Assembly: GCA_013619105.1 (NCBI GenBank)
Contig: JABXKU010000010.1
Span: forward strand, 1 to 49,163
Length of the DNA stretch: 49,163 nt
From: Desulfuromonadales bacterium
GTDB taxonomy: Bacteria; Desulfobacterota; Desulfuromonadia; Desulfuromonadales; Syntrophotaleaceae
Reading direction: 5' to 3'
Below, piece after piece: positions 1-8,164 of the stretch; position 1 is the first letter of the stretch, and each line of letters begins with the position of its first letter. The notes under the pieces were generated by a model, which was given only the letters and a program-made list of their open reading frames with translations, was not told the origin of the DNA and ran no database searches. The position numbers and the translations under genes are program-made.

Positions 1-877
<877 letters not shown>

Positions 878-896
878 TAAAAAGTTTTTACGGGAA

Positions 897-918
897 GGGG
901 GGAGGATTTCCTCCCCCC
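897..918 (+). other. Hairpin in the 23S-5S spacer
   Basis: A 9-bp G/C stem (GGGGGGAGG with CCTCCCCCC) and a 4-base loop lie 20 bases after the 23S end. It sits inside the rRNA transcript and has no T-run, so it is more likely an RNA processing or folding element than a terminator. The rest of the 878-996 spacer shows no tRNA gene. Confidence 0.5.
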
Positions 919-996
919 AACCTTCATACATAATTTAGAAACGAAACCTTTAAGCATCGTACGAGTCTTAGGCAATTGAAAACCAATTATAAGGTT

Positions 997-1112
997 TTCG
1001 GTAGCTATAGCGCGGGGGTCACACCTGTTCCCATCCCGAACACAGAAGTTAAGCCCCGTTGCGCCGATGATACTGCATGGGTGACTATGTGGGAAAGTAG
1101 GTCGCTGCCGAA
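997..1112 (+). rRNA. rrf: 5S ribosomal RNA
   Basis: The ends pair as a 9-bp helix I (TTCGGTAGC with GCTGCCGAA, one G-U pair). The core carries the universally conserved CCCATCCCGAACACAGAAGTTAAG stretch and the GCGCCGATG segment of 5S rRNA. At about 116 nt it has the normal bacterial length. It lies 120 nt behind 23S in the usual rrn order and is followed at once by a terminator. Confidence 0.95.
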
Positions 1113-1120
1113 ATTATTTT

Positions 1121-1153
1121 AAAGCCCATCTCTATTGAGGTGGGCTTTTTTTT
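1121..1153 (+). terminator. rrn operon terminator
   Basis: The stem AAAGCCCATCTC pairs with GAGGTGGGCTTT (one G-U pair) around a TATT loop and runs into a T-tract ending near 1153. It is placed directly after 5S rRNA, as expected for the end of an rrn operon. Confidence 0.85.
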
Positions 1154-1207
1154 GTTCAAATTAAATTCACGGGGTTCTTCCTGCCCGAAAGTGAACCTAC
1201 CTTTTGC

Positions 1208-1253
1208 AAATAGAAAAGCGGCATCTTCAGATAAAGATGCCGCTTTTCTATTT
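1208..1253. terminator. Long perfect hairpin between rrn and dfx
   Basis: A perfect 20-bp inverted repeat (1208-1227 with 1234-1253, loop CAGATA) has A-rich and T-rich outer ends, so each arm ends in T residues whichever strand is transcribed. It lies 19 nt past the stop codon of dfx and is the likely terminator of the rbr-dfx unit. It could also stop read-through from the rrn operon on the opposite strand. Confidence 0.8.
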
Positions 1254-1271
1254 ATTGGTATTACGTTTGAA

Positions 1272-1652
1272 TCAGGCTTCTGTCTTCCAATGGCCATGAA
1301 GGTTGCAATACCCGCGGGCTACAATCTTGTTTGCCGTGATAGCAAATGTTGCTTCAGGTTTATCACCTGCTTTGAGTTCCTGACGATAAACTTTATTGTC
1401 AGCGATAAGTTCAATCCACTGGATAGAGTGTTTCTCTTCCATGGGATGAGGCAATTTACCAACCTTTACGATTACTCCCGAGTCACTTTTTTCAATGACG
1501 GGAACATGCTTCTCCGTAGCGGCATCGACCGTATTTTCAGCGAGAAGTAGCATTGGGGAACCGCAACAGACCAATTCCCCTGGCCCAGCTATAAAGACCT
1601 CTACAATATTACCGCAAGCATCGCACTTATAAACTTCCAATGGATTAGCCAT
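1272..1652 (-). CDS. dfx: Desulfoferrodoxin (superoxide reductase)
   Basis: Reduces superoxide to hydrogen peroxide at a non-haem iron centre in the cytoplasm of anaerobes. The 126-aa length is typical of the two-domain (2Fe-SOR) type. Residues 1-36 form the desulforedoxin domain with four Cys ligands at 10, 13, 29 and 30 (CDAC...CC). The reductase domain carries the EKHVP motif (K48, H49), further His residues in LPHPMEEKH, and the C-terminal CNLHGHW with the Cys and His ligands of centre II. It follows rbr by 24 nt on the same strand, so the two are probably co-transcribed: superoxide to peroxide here, peroxide to water by rubrerythrin. Family assignment is firm; operon structure is inferred from spacing. 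Confidence 0.95.
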   Translation of the reverse strand: MANPLEVYKCDACGNIVEVFIAGPGELVCCGSPMLLLAENTVDAATEKHVPVIEKSDSGVIVKVGKLPHPMEEKHSIQWIELIADNKVYRQELKAGDKPEATFAITANKIVARGYCNLHGHWKTEA

Positions 1653-1676
1653 TAAACCCTCCTCTGCAGATTTCGG

Positions 1677-2249
1677 TTAATAGTTCTCGCCTAGTAATTC
1701 AAAATGATCCTGTTTGTGGTCACAGGCCGGACAAAGCTTAGCTGCTTCCCTTCCCTGATGGAGATAACCGCAGTTACGGCAGCGCCATACCATCTCTTCT
1801 TTACGTTTGAACACACACCCTTGTTCGATATTGGCCAGCAGATCGAGGTACCTTTTTTCATGCTGTTTTTCTGCTACCGCAATGGCCAGGAAGATATCGG
1901 CAATATTGTTGAAACCTTCAGTTCTAGCTGTCTCGGCGAAGCCCGGATACATTTGGGTGTATTCGTAGTTCTCGCCGCCGGCTGCTTCTTTAAGGTTTTC
2001 GGCAGTCGTACCGATCACCCCGGCTGGAAAGGTAGCGCAGATCTCCACTTCGCCCCCTTCCAGTAATTTAAACAGGCGTTTAGCATGCTCTTTTTCCTGG
2101 TCAGCGGTTTCCATGAATATGGCCGAGATCTGTACAAATCCGTCTTTTTTAGCTTTACTGGCAAAATAGGTGTAGCGGTTACGGGCCTGACTTTCTCCGG
2201 TGAACGCAGTTAAGATGTTCTTTTCCGTTTCGGTCCCTTTCAGTGACAT
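1677..2249 (-). CDS. rbr: Rubrerythrin
   Basis: A peroxide reductase of anaerobes with a di-iron four-helix bundle followed by a rubredoxin-like domain. The 190-aa protein has the diiron-site Glu motifs [21 protein letters not shown] and [11 protein letters not shown], each with an ExxH or equivalent. The C-terminal rubredoxin site is CRNCGY...CPACDH (two CxxC pairs). The ATG is preceded by AAAGGAGG at a good distance. It is the first gene of the rbr-dfx unit. The AT-rich upstream sequence (2285-2345) holds a partial dyad around CTAATATTAATTTAG that could be a PerR-like site, but the symmetry is weak and I do not call it. Confidence 0.95.
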   Translation of the reverse strand: MSLKGTETEKNILTAFTGESQARNRYTYFASKAKKDGFVQISAIFMETADQEKEHAKRLFKLLEGGEVEICATFPAGVIGTTAENLKEAAGGENYEYTQMYPGFAETARTEGFNNIADIFLAIAVAEKQHEKRYLDLLANIEQGCVFKRKEEMVWRCRNCGYLHQGREAAKLCPACDHKQDHFELLGENY

Positions 2250-2366
2250 CGAAAGCCTCCTTTTGAGTAATCGTCGCTGGTGCTCACACCATAAGAGTTT
2301 AGCATGTCTATTTTAATCTTCACTAAATTAATATTAGATAAAGCTCTGAAATGTCCTTCGAATTAC

Positions 2367-2402
2367 AAAAAAGACGCGCTATCAGGAGGGAAGACTAGCG
2401 CG
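2367..2402 (-). terminator. Orphan terminator upstream of rbr
   Basis: Read on the minus strand, CGCGCTA and TAGCGCG form a 7-bp stem around a 14-nt loop, followed by TCTTTTTT. It lies upstream of rbr and downstream of the separately terminated tRNA-Thr, so it has no evident gene to terminate. It implies either a small transcript from about 2403-2607 or relic sequence. Confidence 0.55.
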
Positions 2403-2607
2403 CCAAGAAAACTGGGGGAGTAATAAGCCCACTCCCTTTTTATGTATTACCAGGCTGGTCATGGTTTCGCAAGGGGTTTTTCCCTAAAGATATAGTCAGG
2501 GTGTTTGAGCTTGGTAACGATAGTGGTCTTAGAGCCGTTCAAGTTGCTTACCGCTGGCGCAGAGCTGTGTACCGGTTTGATCGATTCCTATGGTATTGAT
2601 AATAAAA
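2403..2607 (-). other. Stretch without clear gene; possible small transcript
   Basis: No recognisable gene is seen. On the minus strand an open stretch of about 42 codons without a start ends at 2459 (it includes KTTIVTKLKHPDYIFREK). It resembles coding sequence but I cannot place it; it may be the tail of a lost gene. The two flanking minus-strand terminators isolate the segment. Confidence 0.3.
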
Positions 2608-2637
2608 AAGGGGTTAGCGAATTAACGCTAACCCCTT
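2608..2637 (-). terminator. tRNA-Thr terminator
   Basis: On the minus strand AAGGGGTTAGCG pairs perfectly with CGCTAACCCCTT over 12 bp with a 6-base loop, followed by a T-tract (2600-2607). It starts 8 nt after the CCA end of the tRNA gene. Confidence 0.85.
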
Positions 2638-2645
2638 AGCTTTAC

Positions 2646-2721
2646 TGGAGCCGCCCATCGGAGTTGAACCGACGACCTACGCATTACGAGTGCGTTGCTC
2701 TACCAACTGAGCTAGGGCGGC
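2646..2721 (-). tRNA. tRNA-Thr (anticodon CGT)
   Basis: A 76-nt cloverleaf reads on the minus strand: acceptor GCCGCCC/GGGCGGC, D-arm with AGCTCAGTTGGTAGAGC, and an anticodon stem ACGCA/TGCGT around the loop CTCGTAA. The anticodon is therefore CGT, reading ACG (Thr). The T-loop is GGTTCAACTCC and the 3' CCA is encoded. It has its own promoter upstream and terminator downstream, so it is a single-gene unit. Confidence 0.95.
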
Positions 2722-2738
2722 AATTTTTTAGATCACTC

Positions 2739-2767
2739 TATCTACCGCAATTTGTATCTCTAGTCAA
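2739..2767 (-). promoter_or_regulatory. tRNA-Thr promoter
   Basis: On the minus strand TTGACT (2762-2767) and TAGATA (2739-2744) are separated by exactly 17 bp, giving a good sigma-70 type promoter. Transcription should begin a few bases before the mature 5' end at 2721. Confidence 0.75.
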
Positions 2768-2861
2768 ATACTTTTGCTGATCACGCAACACGTTTTTGGT
2801 AGATTGTGTTAAGAGGCTCTTTTTTGTCGTCCTTTCGAATCTGCTCGGCTACAAAACGACA

Positions 2862-2887
2862 AGGCGGCACAACGAAGTGTGCCGCCT
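2862..2887 (-). terminator. hcp terminator
   Basis: A 10-bp perfect stem AGGCGGCACA/TGTGCCGCCT with a 6-base loop lies 23 nt past the hcp stop codon. On the minus strand it is followed by TGTCGTTTTG, a weak T-tract, so termination efficiency is uncertain. Confidence 0.65.
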
Positions 2888-2910
2888 CTTTATCGCATGC
2901 AGAGCCAATG

Positions 2911-4572
2911 TTAGCCGAGAATTTCCTTAAGGTCTTCCTCTGCGGTTGTGATTGGCGCGATGTTGAAGTTTTCAACCAGAAAGTTAAGAACATTCGGGGT
3001 GATAAAGGCCGGCAATGTGGGACCGAGCTTGATGTTTTTGATACCAAGGTGGAGCAAGGTCAGTAGGATGACTACGGCCTTCTGCTCGTACCAGGAAAGG
3101 ATCATGCTCAGTGGCAAGTCATTGACTCCGCACTCAAAGGCCCCCGCCAGAGCAACGGCGATCTGAATGGCACTGTAGGCGTCATTGCACTGGCCGACGT
3201 CGAGCAGGCGCGGAATACCTCCGATGTCGCCGAAGTCGAGCTTGTTGAAGCGGTACTTGCCGCAGGCCAAGGTCAGAATCACACTGTCTTGGGGCACTTG
3301 CTCGGCGAACTCGGTGTAGTAATTGCGACCCGACTTAGCTCCGTCACAGCCGCCGATGAGGAAGAAGTGTTTGATGTCTCCGCCCTTAACCGCTGCGATG
3401 ACCTTGTCAGCTACGCCGAGGACCGCATTGTGGCCAAAGCCGACTAAAATTTCCTTACCGGGTGCTTCTGCTACATCGGGGCTGGCCAGGGCTTTGTCAA
3501 TAACTGCGCTGAAATCGAACCCGTCGATGTGGGTTACGTCGGGCCATGCGGTGCACCCCCAGGTGAAGAGACGATCTTTGTACGATTCAGCAGGCTTCTG
3601 AATGCAGTTGGTGTTGAAGATGATGGCTCCGGGGAACTGGGGCAACTCTTTAGCTTGATCTTGCCATGCGCCGCCGAAGTTTCCAGCCAGGTGAGCGTAC
3701 TTCTTCAGTCCAGGATAACCATGGGCAGGCAGCATTTCGCCGTGGGTGTAGACGTTAACACCTTTACCTTCGGTTTGCTTCAGTAGCTCAGCGAGCATCT
3801 TCAGATCATGACCGGAGACCAAGATCCCTTTGCCGGCTTTGGTGCCGGTATTAACCGGGGTCGGTACCGGGTGACCGTAGTGCTCAACATTACCCTCGTT
3901 GAGAATACCCATGGTAGTCAGGTTCTGTTTGCCACACTCCATGCTTAAAGTTACAAAGTCCATCAGCTCGAGGTCGGGATCGCAGGTAGCTGCCAGGGCC
4001 TTGTGATTAAAGGCCAGGACCTCGGCATCCGTCTTGCCGAGGATTTGAGCGTGGTCGGCGTAAGCGGCCATGCCTTTGAGTCCATAGATAAGGATCTCTA
4101 TGGCTGAACGGACATCGGGGTCGCTATGCAGGGTTTCGATACCGACCTGTTCTCCTTGCGTAACCAGATTCGCCGCAGGAGTCCAAGCCATAGGGCCTTT
4201 GCCGGCTACTTCAGCGCCAAAAAAAGCCTTGATACGGTCGAATAATGAGCTGCCCTGTTCATGACCGCCGGCCTTAAGAAACATCTCCCGGGCTTTGTCT
4301 TTCATGTGCCCACACTTCTGAATTACGGCAGTGAGATGCTTTGGGTCAAAATCGACGTTGGTTACGGTAGCGAATAGCCCTTCCAACATAAAAATGTCGA
4401 TGGCCGGATCCGTGGCGCCCAATTTTTCCGCTTCGCTGGCATAGCAGGCCAACCCGCGCAGGCCGTAGAGCAAATTGTCCTGTAGGGCTGCCACATCAGG
4501 CTGCTTACCGCATACGCCTACCTTGGTGCATCCGGTGCCTTTAGCGGTTTGCTCGCATTGATGACAGAACAT
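2911..4572 (-). CDS. hcp: Hybrid cluster protein (hydroxylamine/NO reductase)
   Basis: A cytoplasmic Fe-S protein with a hybrid [4Fe-2S-2O] cluster. The family reduces hydroxylamine in vitro and has an NO-detoxifying role in vivo. The 553-aa length and the N-terminal spacing C3-x2-C6-x8-C15-x5-C21 match the type found in strict anaerobes. Hybrid-cluster ligands are seen as the His and Glu in GHDLKML...THGEMLPAHGYP and the Cys residues in NTNCIQKP, GGCDGAKSGR, LACGKYRFNK and VGQCNDAYSA. The start ATG has AAAAGGAGATC upstream. It stands alone with its own terminator, and a strong FNR-family-type palindrome lies 99-124 bp before the start. Identity is firm. Confidence 0.97.
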   Translation of the reverse strand: MFCHQCEQTAKGTGCTKVGVCGKQPDVAALQDNLLYGLRGLACYASEAEKLGATDPAIDIFMLEGLFATVTNVDFDPKHLTAVIQKCGHMKDKAREMFLKAGGHEQGSSLFDRIKAFFGAEVAGKGPMAWTPAANLVTQGEQVGIETLHSDPDVRSAIEILIYGLKGMAAYADHAQILGKTDAEVLAFNHKALAATCDPDLELMDFVTLSMECGKQNLTTMGILNEGNVEHYGHPVPTPVNTGTKAGKGILVSGHDLKMLAELLKQTEGKGVNVYTHGEMLPAHGYPGLKKYAHLAGNFGGAWQDQAKELPQFPGAIIFNTNCIQKPAESYKDRLFTWGCTAWPDVTHIDGFDFSAVIDKALASPDVAEAPGKEILVGFGHNAVLGVADKVIAAVKGGDIKHFFLIGGCDGAKSGRNYYTEFAEQVPQDSVILTLACGKYRFNKLDFGDIGGIPRLLDVGQCNDAYSAIQIAVALAGAFECGVNDLPLSMILSWYEQKAVVILLTLLHLGIKNIKLGPTLPAFITPNVLNFLVENFNIAPITTAEEDLKEILG

Positions 4573-4670
4573 AGTTGATCTCCTTTTGACTGGGTGATAG
4601 TTGGAATACTCTCGCCATTTGGGCGAAGTTGTTAATTAATGTGGCACTAGACTAACGTGCCCGAATTTTA

Positions 4671-4696
4671 AGAAAGTTGATCGTTGTCAACTTTCT
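4671..4696 (-). promoter_or_regulatory. FNR/HcpR-type operator upstream of hcp
   Basis: A perfect 10-bp inverted repeat, AGAAAGTTGA-N6-TCAACTTTCT, is centred at 4683.5. Its core TTGA-N6-TCAA has the spacing of CRP/FNR-family sites. If it sits at -41.5, the matching -10 on the minus strand would be the TAGTCT near 4649-4654 (3/6 matches), which fits activation from a class II position. HcpR/DNR-type regulators are known to control hcp genes in related bacteria. Which regulator binds is inference; the symmetry is directly visible. Confidence 0.7.
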
Positions 4697-4739
4697 AAGG
4701 ATTTCTGAGGAAACAATTATCGTTTAAGGATAACAGTCT

Positions 4740-5350
4740 TTTTAGGATTGCCAATGTAAGGACTGCCACTCGTGGGGATATGAGCCGGAGTCGATAACCT
4801 CGCCCCCGATTACAGAGACAGTAACATGTGTAGATGGTCAATTGTTCGAAGTTTTGCATTGCAGCCCTTTGCTGACAGGGACTAGAGGCGACAGATGATA
4901 TATGAATTTGCGGCGTCGAGGGCAGTCGAAGTTCTTTGCTGATATCATCTTAGTGAAACAAAATCCAATGTATTCCCAATGATTGTCTTGTGGTTCTCAT
5001 TGCTCCCTTGTGTTGTTTCACGGAGGTAAATGCCTGAAAAAACTCTTCTTATAGGTTTATTAAGTTTCTTAGATAAAAATTCGGCAAAATTCTTGACCCC
5101 TCTAGAACAGCGTGCTATAGCATATGGCGGCTGCGTTATATTCAAAAAGAATAGCGCGGTTGGCGAGGCCTTCCTTGAGGGTTCCAGATGGTCCGCCGAG
5201 CTTAAGAGGTGTTCTGTGACCAGCATATAGGTGGTTGCGAGGGTCTCCTTGCTCTCCGATGTTTCTGTCGTTCGTCGGTTCGAATCCTCTGAATTTGTAC
5301 GCAACGTACCCTTCCTGTAGTAGACCATATTAACGGACAGAAATTTTTCT
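4740..5350. other. Gene-poor stretch of about 600 bp
   Basis: No gene is recognised on either strand. The longest frames (4945-5328 minus, 127 codons; 5030-5230 plus, 66 codons) overlap each other on opposite strands and have low-complexity, Ser/Thr/Glu-rich or unrecognisable products. The plus-strand frame has GGAGGTAA directly before its ATG, rather too close for a normal ribosome binding site. The segment may contain a long leader or promoter region for the operon at 5717, or decayed sequence. Confidence 0.4.
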
Positions 5351-5355
5351 GCGGG

Positions 5356-5386
5356 TCACATCTTGTCATGCGTAGCATGACTGTGA
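5356..5386 (+). other. Bulged hairpin in the leader region
   Basis: GTCATGC-GTA-GCATGAC forms a 7-bp stem with a 3-nt loop, extended on the outside by TCACA/TGTGA across a 4-nt bulge. It lies about 140 bp before the first aptamer-like element and has no T-run. It could be part of the operon leader RNA or a protein-binding dyad; nothing decides between these. Confidence 0.4.
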
Positions 5387-5518
5387 TGCTCGTGGGACAT
5401 GTCTTGGTGTGTAACGGGTACCAGATAGGTCGTGCTGGCGTCTGCCTGAATTGGCAACGTCGCTAGATGGTGATCATCGCATCCGTGCGTCCAAAATCCG
5501 TGAAATTTATCTTGATGT

Positions 5519-5604
5519 AAGCAGGTTGTTTGGTTCCGAGCCATGTGGGTGGCAGGAGTGGGCTGGAAAATTATGCCCTGAGCCGAACGGTATAATGTGT
5601 GCTT
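5519..5604 (+). promoter_or_regulatory. Candidate Mo/W-cofactor riboswitch, copy 1
   Basis: Closed by AAGCA/TGCTT, this element contains CCGAGCCA, GTGGGTGGCAGGAG, an inner GGGC/GCCC hairpin and TATGCCCTGAGCCGAA. The same blocks recur in the same order in the next element 20 nt downstream. From memory they resemble the conserved core of the Moco RNA motif (Rfam RF01055), which senses molybdenum or tungsten cofactor. This is recognition without a covariance-model search. A TATAAT sequence at 5591-5596 lies in its 3' part without a good -35 partner. Confidence 0.55.
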
Positions 5605-5623
5605 TGTATTTTGATTTAAGTAG

Positions 5624-5696
5624 TTTATGCGGCTCCGAGCCACGGTGGGTGGCGGGAGAATGCGGCAGTATCATGCCGTGAGTCTGTAAGCATAAA
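5624..5696 (+). promoter_or_regulatory. Candidate Mo/W-cofactor riboswitch, copy 2
   Basis: A perfect 7-bp closing stem, TTTATGC/GCATAAA, encloses CTCCGAGCCACGG, TGGGTGGCGGGAG, a hairpin GCGGCA/TGCCGT and ATGCCGTGAGTC. The element ends 5 nt before AGGAG and 20 nt before the ATG of the NuoE-like gene. There is no following T-run, so any control is more likely at translation initiation than at termination. Identity with the Moco motif is from remembered consensus; the tandem repetition of the conserved blocks is directly visible and supports a structured RNA. Confidence 0.6.
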
Positions 5697-5716
5697 AAAC
5701 AGGAGAGGAGAAGAAC

Positions 5717-6208
5717 ATGGCTGTTTGCAAGTGTACAGGCGAACATGTTGATTCGCCACAGGATTTACAACTGATGGAATTGCTCGGGGACTACCGCGGT
5801 TACGACGGTGGTTTGATTCCGGTGCTGCAGGGCGCGCAGGAGATTTTTGGCTACCTGCCCTCAGAAGTATTGGAAACGATATCCCAAGAGCTGACGATTC
5901 CCTTCAGCGAGGTCTACGGAGTCGTAACCTTTTATGCACAGTTCCACCTGAAGCCCCGTGGTCGTAATATTATCCGGGTCTGTCTAGGTACGGCCTGTCA
6001 CGTTCGTGGCGGATCGAAGATCTTTAATGGCCTCAAGGACATTCTGGGTGTTGGCGATGGCGGTACTACCGAAGATCTGCGTTTTACGCTGGAGTCGGTG
6101 GCCTGTATCGGTGCCTGCGGTCTGGCTCCGGTCATCATGATCAATGATGACACTCATGGCCGTTTGGAAGCGGTCGGTCTGGATACAATTCTGGAACAGT
6201 ACGCGTAG
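5717..6208 (+). CDS. NuoE/HydC-like [2Fe-2S] diaphorase subunit
   Basis: A 163-aa thioredoxin-fold [2Fe-2S] protein. It is the small subunit of NADH-oxidising modules in complex I, bifurcating [FeFe]-hydrogenases and NAD-dependent formate dehydrogenases. The cluster ligands are the two Cys of VCLGTACHVRGG and the two of VACIGACGLAPV. The N-terminal half has the usual helical stretch ending GYLPSEVLETIS. The ATG has AGGAGAGGAG upstream. It is the first gene of a three-gene operon, 10 nt ahead of the NuoF-like gene, and lies behind the tandem aptamer-like elements. The partner genes favour the soluble hydrogenase or formate dehydrogenase type over complex I. Confidence 0.9.
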   Translation: MAVCKCTGEHVDSPQDLQLMELLGDYRGYDGGLIPVLQGAQEIFGYLPSEVLETISQELTIPFSEVYGVVTFYAQFHLKPRGRNIIRVCLGTACHVRGGSKIFNGLKDILGVGDGGTTEDLRFTLESVACIGACGLAPVIMINDDTHGRLEAVGLDTILEQYA

Positions 6209-6218
6209 GGGGGAAAAG

Positions 6219-8069
6219 ATGGGTACATTAAAGGATCATCGCTCCAGTATAGAGGAGCAACACACCAAAAAAATGGAACGTTCTCGGATTGTTGTCGGTC
6301 TGGGAACTTGTGGTATAGCCGCCGGTGGCAACAAAGTCATGGCGGCCATTCGGGGTGAAGTTGAAAGCCGCGGTCTGGACGTAGACGTAGATTTCACCAG
6401 CTGCATCGGCATGTGTTATGCGGAGCCGGTGGTGGAAATGTCCCTACCCGGTGCTGCCAGCGTCGTCTACGGGGGAGTATACCCCGAGAATGTTGCGAAG
6501 CTGATCGAAGGCCACCTGGTCAACAAGATCCCGGTCACCGATATGGCGGAGATTCAGGTTGTAGGTGCAGGCGTTCCCTATGAGGGAATCCCTGTCATGG
6601 AGAAATCGACCTATTACGAGAAGCAGATCCGCTCGGTAACCTCTCGCCTTGGTCGGACCAATCCAGAAAGAATCGAAGATTACATTGCTACCGGTGGTTA
6701 TGCCGGCATTGAAAAAGCTCTGACCATGGAGCCCCAGGAGATCATCAACGAAGTTAAGATCTCAGGCCTGCGGGGCCGTGGAGGCGGTGGTTTTCCCACC
6801 GGCACCAAATGGCAGTTCGTGTCCGACGCCGTAGGAGACAAAAAATACATTGTCTGCAACGCCGACGAAGGGGATCCGGGCGCTTTTATGGACCGAAGCA
6901 TTTTGGAGGGCGATCCCCATGCCATCATGGAAGGGATGATGATCGCCGGCTATGCCATTGGGGCTGACGAAGGCATCATCTACTGCCGTGCTGAATACCC
7001 GCTAGCTATTAGCCGGTTGAATCTTGCCATTGAAAAAGCCGAAGCGATGGGGATTCTGGGCAACAATATCCTTGGCAGCGAATTCAACTTCAAGATTCGG
7101 ATCAAGGCCGGTGCTGGTGCTTTTGTTTGCGGCGAAGAAACTGCGCTGCTCAATTCCATCGAAGGCTATCGCGGAACGCCGCGGGTCCGGCCGCCGTTTC
7201 CGGCGCACAAGGGTCTGTGGCAGAAACCGACCTGTCTGAACAACGTGGAAAGCTTCGCTAATATCCCCTTCATCGTCCGCAACGGCGGGGCATGGTATGC
7301 CTCCATGGGGACGGAGAAGAGCAAGGGTAGCAAGGTGTTTTGCCTCACCGGCAATATCAATAACACCGGCCTGGCTGAAGTCCCCATGGGCATCACCCTG
7401 CGGGAAATCGTCTACGATATTGCCGGCGGTATTTTAGAAGGCAGAAAATTCAAGGCGGTACAGAGCGGCGGGCCTTCCGGCGGTTGTCTCCCCGCGGACC
7501 AACTCGACCTTCCCATCGATTACGACTCTCTGATCGGCGCGGGCGCCATGATGGGTTCCGGCGGTCTGGTGGTTATGGACGAAACCACCTGTATGGTGGA
7601 TATGGCGAGATTCTTTTTGAACTTTACCCAGCTTGAGTCTTGCGGCAAATGTACGCCCTGCCGGGAAGGCACCAAGCGGATGCTGGAAATTCTTGAGCGC
7701 ATTTGTGAAGGCCTCGGGGGACCCAACGACATCGAGACCCTCGAGCGCTTAGCTAAGGTTATCAAGAGCTCGGCTCTGTGCGCGTTGGGGCAGACAGCAC
7801 CGAACCCGGTTCTGACTACTTTGCGTTACTTCCGTGATGAGTACGAGGCCCACATCAACGATAAGCGTTGTCCGGCAGGGTTGTGTGCTGAACTGCTGAC
7901 CTTCACTGTTAATGACAGGTGCGTGGGCTGCGGAGTCTGTATCAAGGCCTGCCCTGTTAACGCCATTAGCGGCGAGAAGAAGGCCGTGCATGTCATTGAT
8001 CCTGAGGCCTGCATCAAGTGTGGTGCCTGCGTACCCAAGTGCAAGTTCGACGCTATCGTGAAGGCGTGA
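6219..8069 (+). CDS. NuoF/HydB-like NADH-binding flavoprotein subunit
   Basis: The NADH/FMN subunit of a soluble diaphorase, 616 aa from the ATG at 6219 (AGGGGGG upstream). Three parts are visible. An N-terminal thioredoxin-like [2Fe-2S] domain has LGTCGIAAGGNK and SCIGMCYAEP. A NuoF core has GLRGRGGGGFPTGTKW, CNADEGDPGAFMDR and GAGAFVCGEETALLNS, then the 4Fe-4S site ESCGKCTPCREG with a later Cys in SALCALG. A C-terminal ferredoxin domain has two 4Fe-4S motifs, CVGCGVCIKACP and CIKCGACVPKC. This Trx-NuoF-2xFd order is that of HydB/HndC of electron-bifurcating enzymes, not of plain complex I NuoF. The protein would pass electrons between NAD(H) and the third subunit. Confidence 0.93.
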   Translation: MGTLKDHRSSIEEQHTKKMERSRIVVGLGTCGIAAGGNKVMAAIRGEVESRGLDVDVDFTSCIGMCYAEPVVEMSLPGAASVVYGGVYPENVAKLIEGHLVNKIPVTDMAEIQVVGAGVPYEGIPVMEKSTYYEKQIRSVTSRLGRTNPERIEDYIATGGYAGIEKALTMEPQEIINEVKISGLRGRGGGGFPTGTKWQFVSDAVGDKKYIVCNADEGDPGAFMDRSILEGDPHAIMEGMMIAGYAIGADEGIIYCRAEYPLAISRLNLAIEKAEAMGILGNNILGSEFNFKIRIKAGAGAFVCGEETALLNSIEGYRGTPRVRPPFPAHKGLWQKPTCLNNVESFANIPFIVRNGGAWYASMGTEKSKGSKVFCLTGNINNTGLAEVPMGITLREIVYDIAGGILEGRKFKAVQSGGPSGGCLPADQLDLPIDYDSLIGAGAMMGSGGLVVMDETTCMVDMARFFLNFTQLESCGKCTPCREGTKRMLEILERICEGLGGPNDIETLERLAKVIKSSALCALGQTAPNPVLTTLRYFRDEYEAHINDKRCPAGLCAELLTFTVNDRCVGCGVCIKACPVNAISGEKKAVHVIDPEACIKCGACVPKCKFDAIVKA

Positions 8070-8164
8070 TCATCTGTACCTGATAAGGATTATTCTTGTC
8101 GTACTGGTTTTCTCAAACGTAAAGAAAATTTTAAGTCTTGCGAGACTGGAAGGAGGTAACTCCA

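Noticed and set aside
1140-1550. 136-codon plus-strand frame across the rrn terminator and dfx
   Set aside because: It spans two terminator hairpins and is antisense to the clearly identified desulfoferrodoxin gene.
2285-2345. PerR-like box before rbr
   Set aside because: Only about half of the positions are symmetric, and the surrounding sequence is simply AT-rich.
5272-5300. GGTTCGAATCC sequence resembling a tRNA T-arm
   Set aside because: The flanking bases cannot form the 5-bp T-stem and no acceptor or anticodon arm exists nearby.
5356-5643. 95-codon minus-strand frame through the riboswitch region
   Set aside because: It is antisense to the repeated conserved RNA elements, and its His-rich product shows no known domain.
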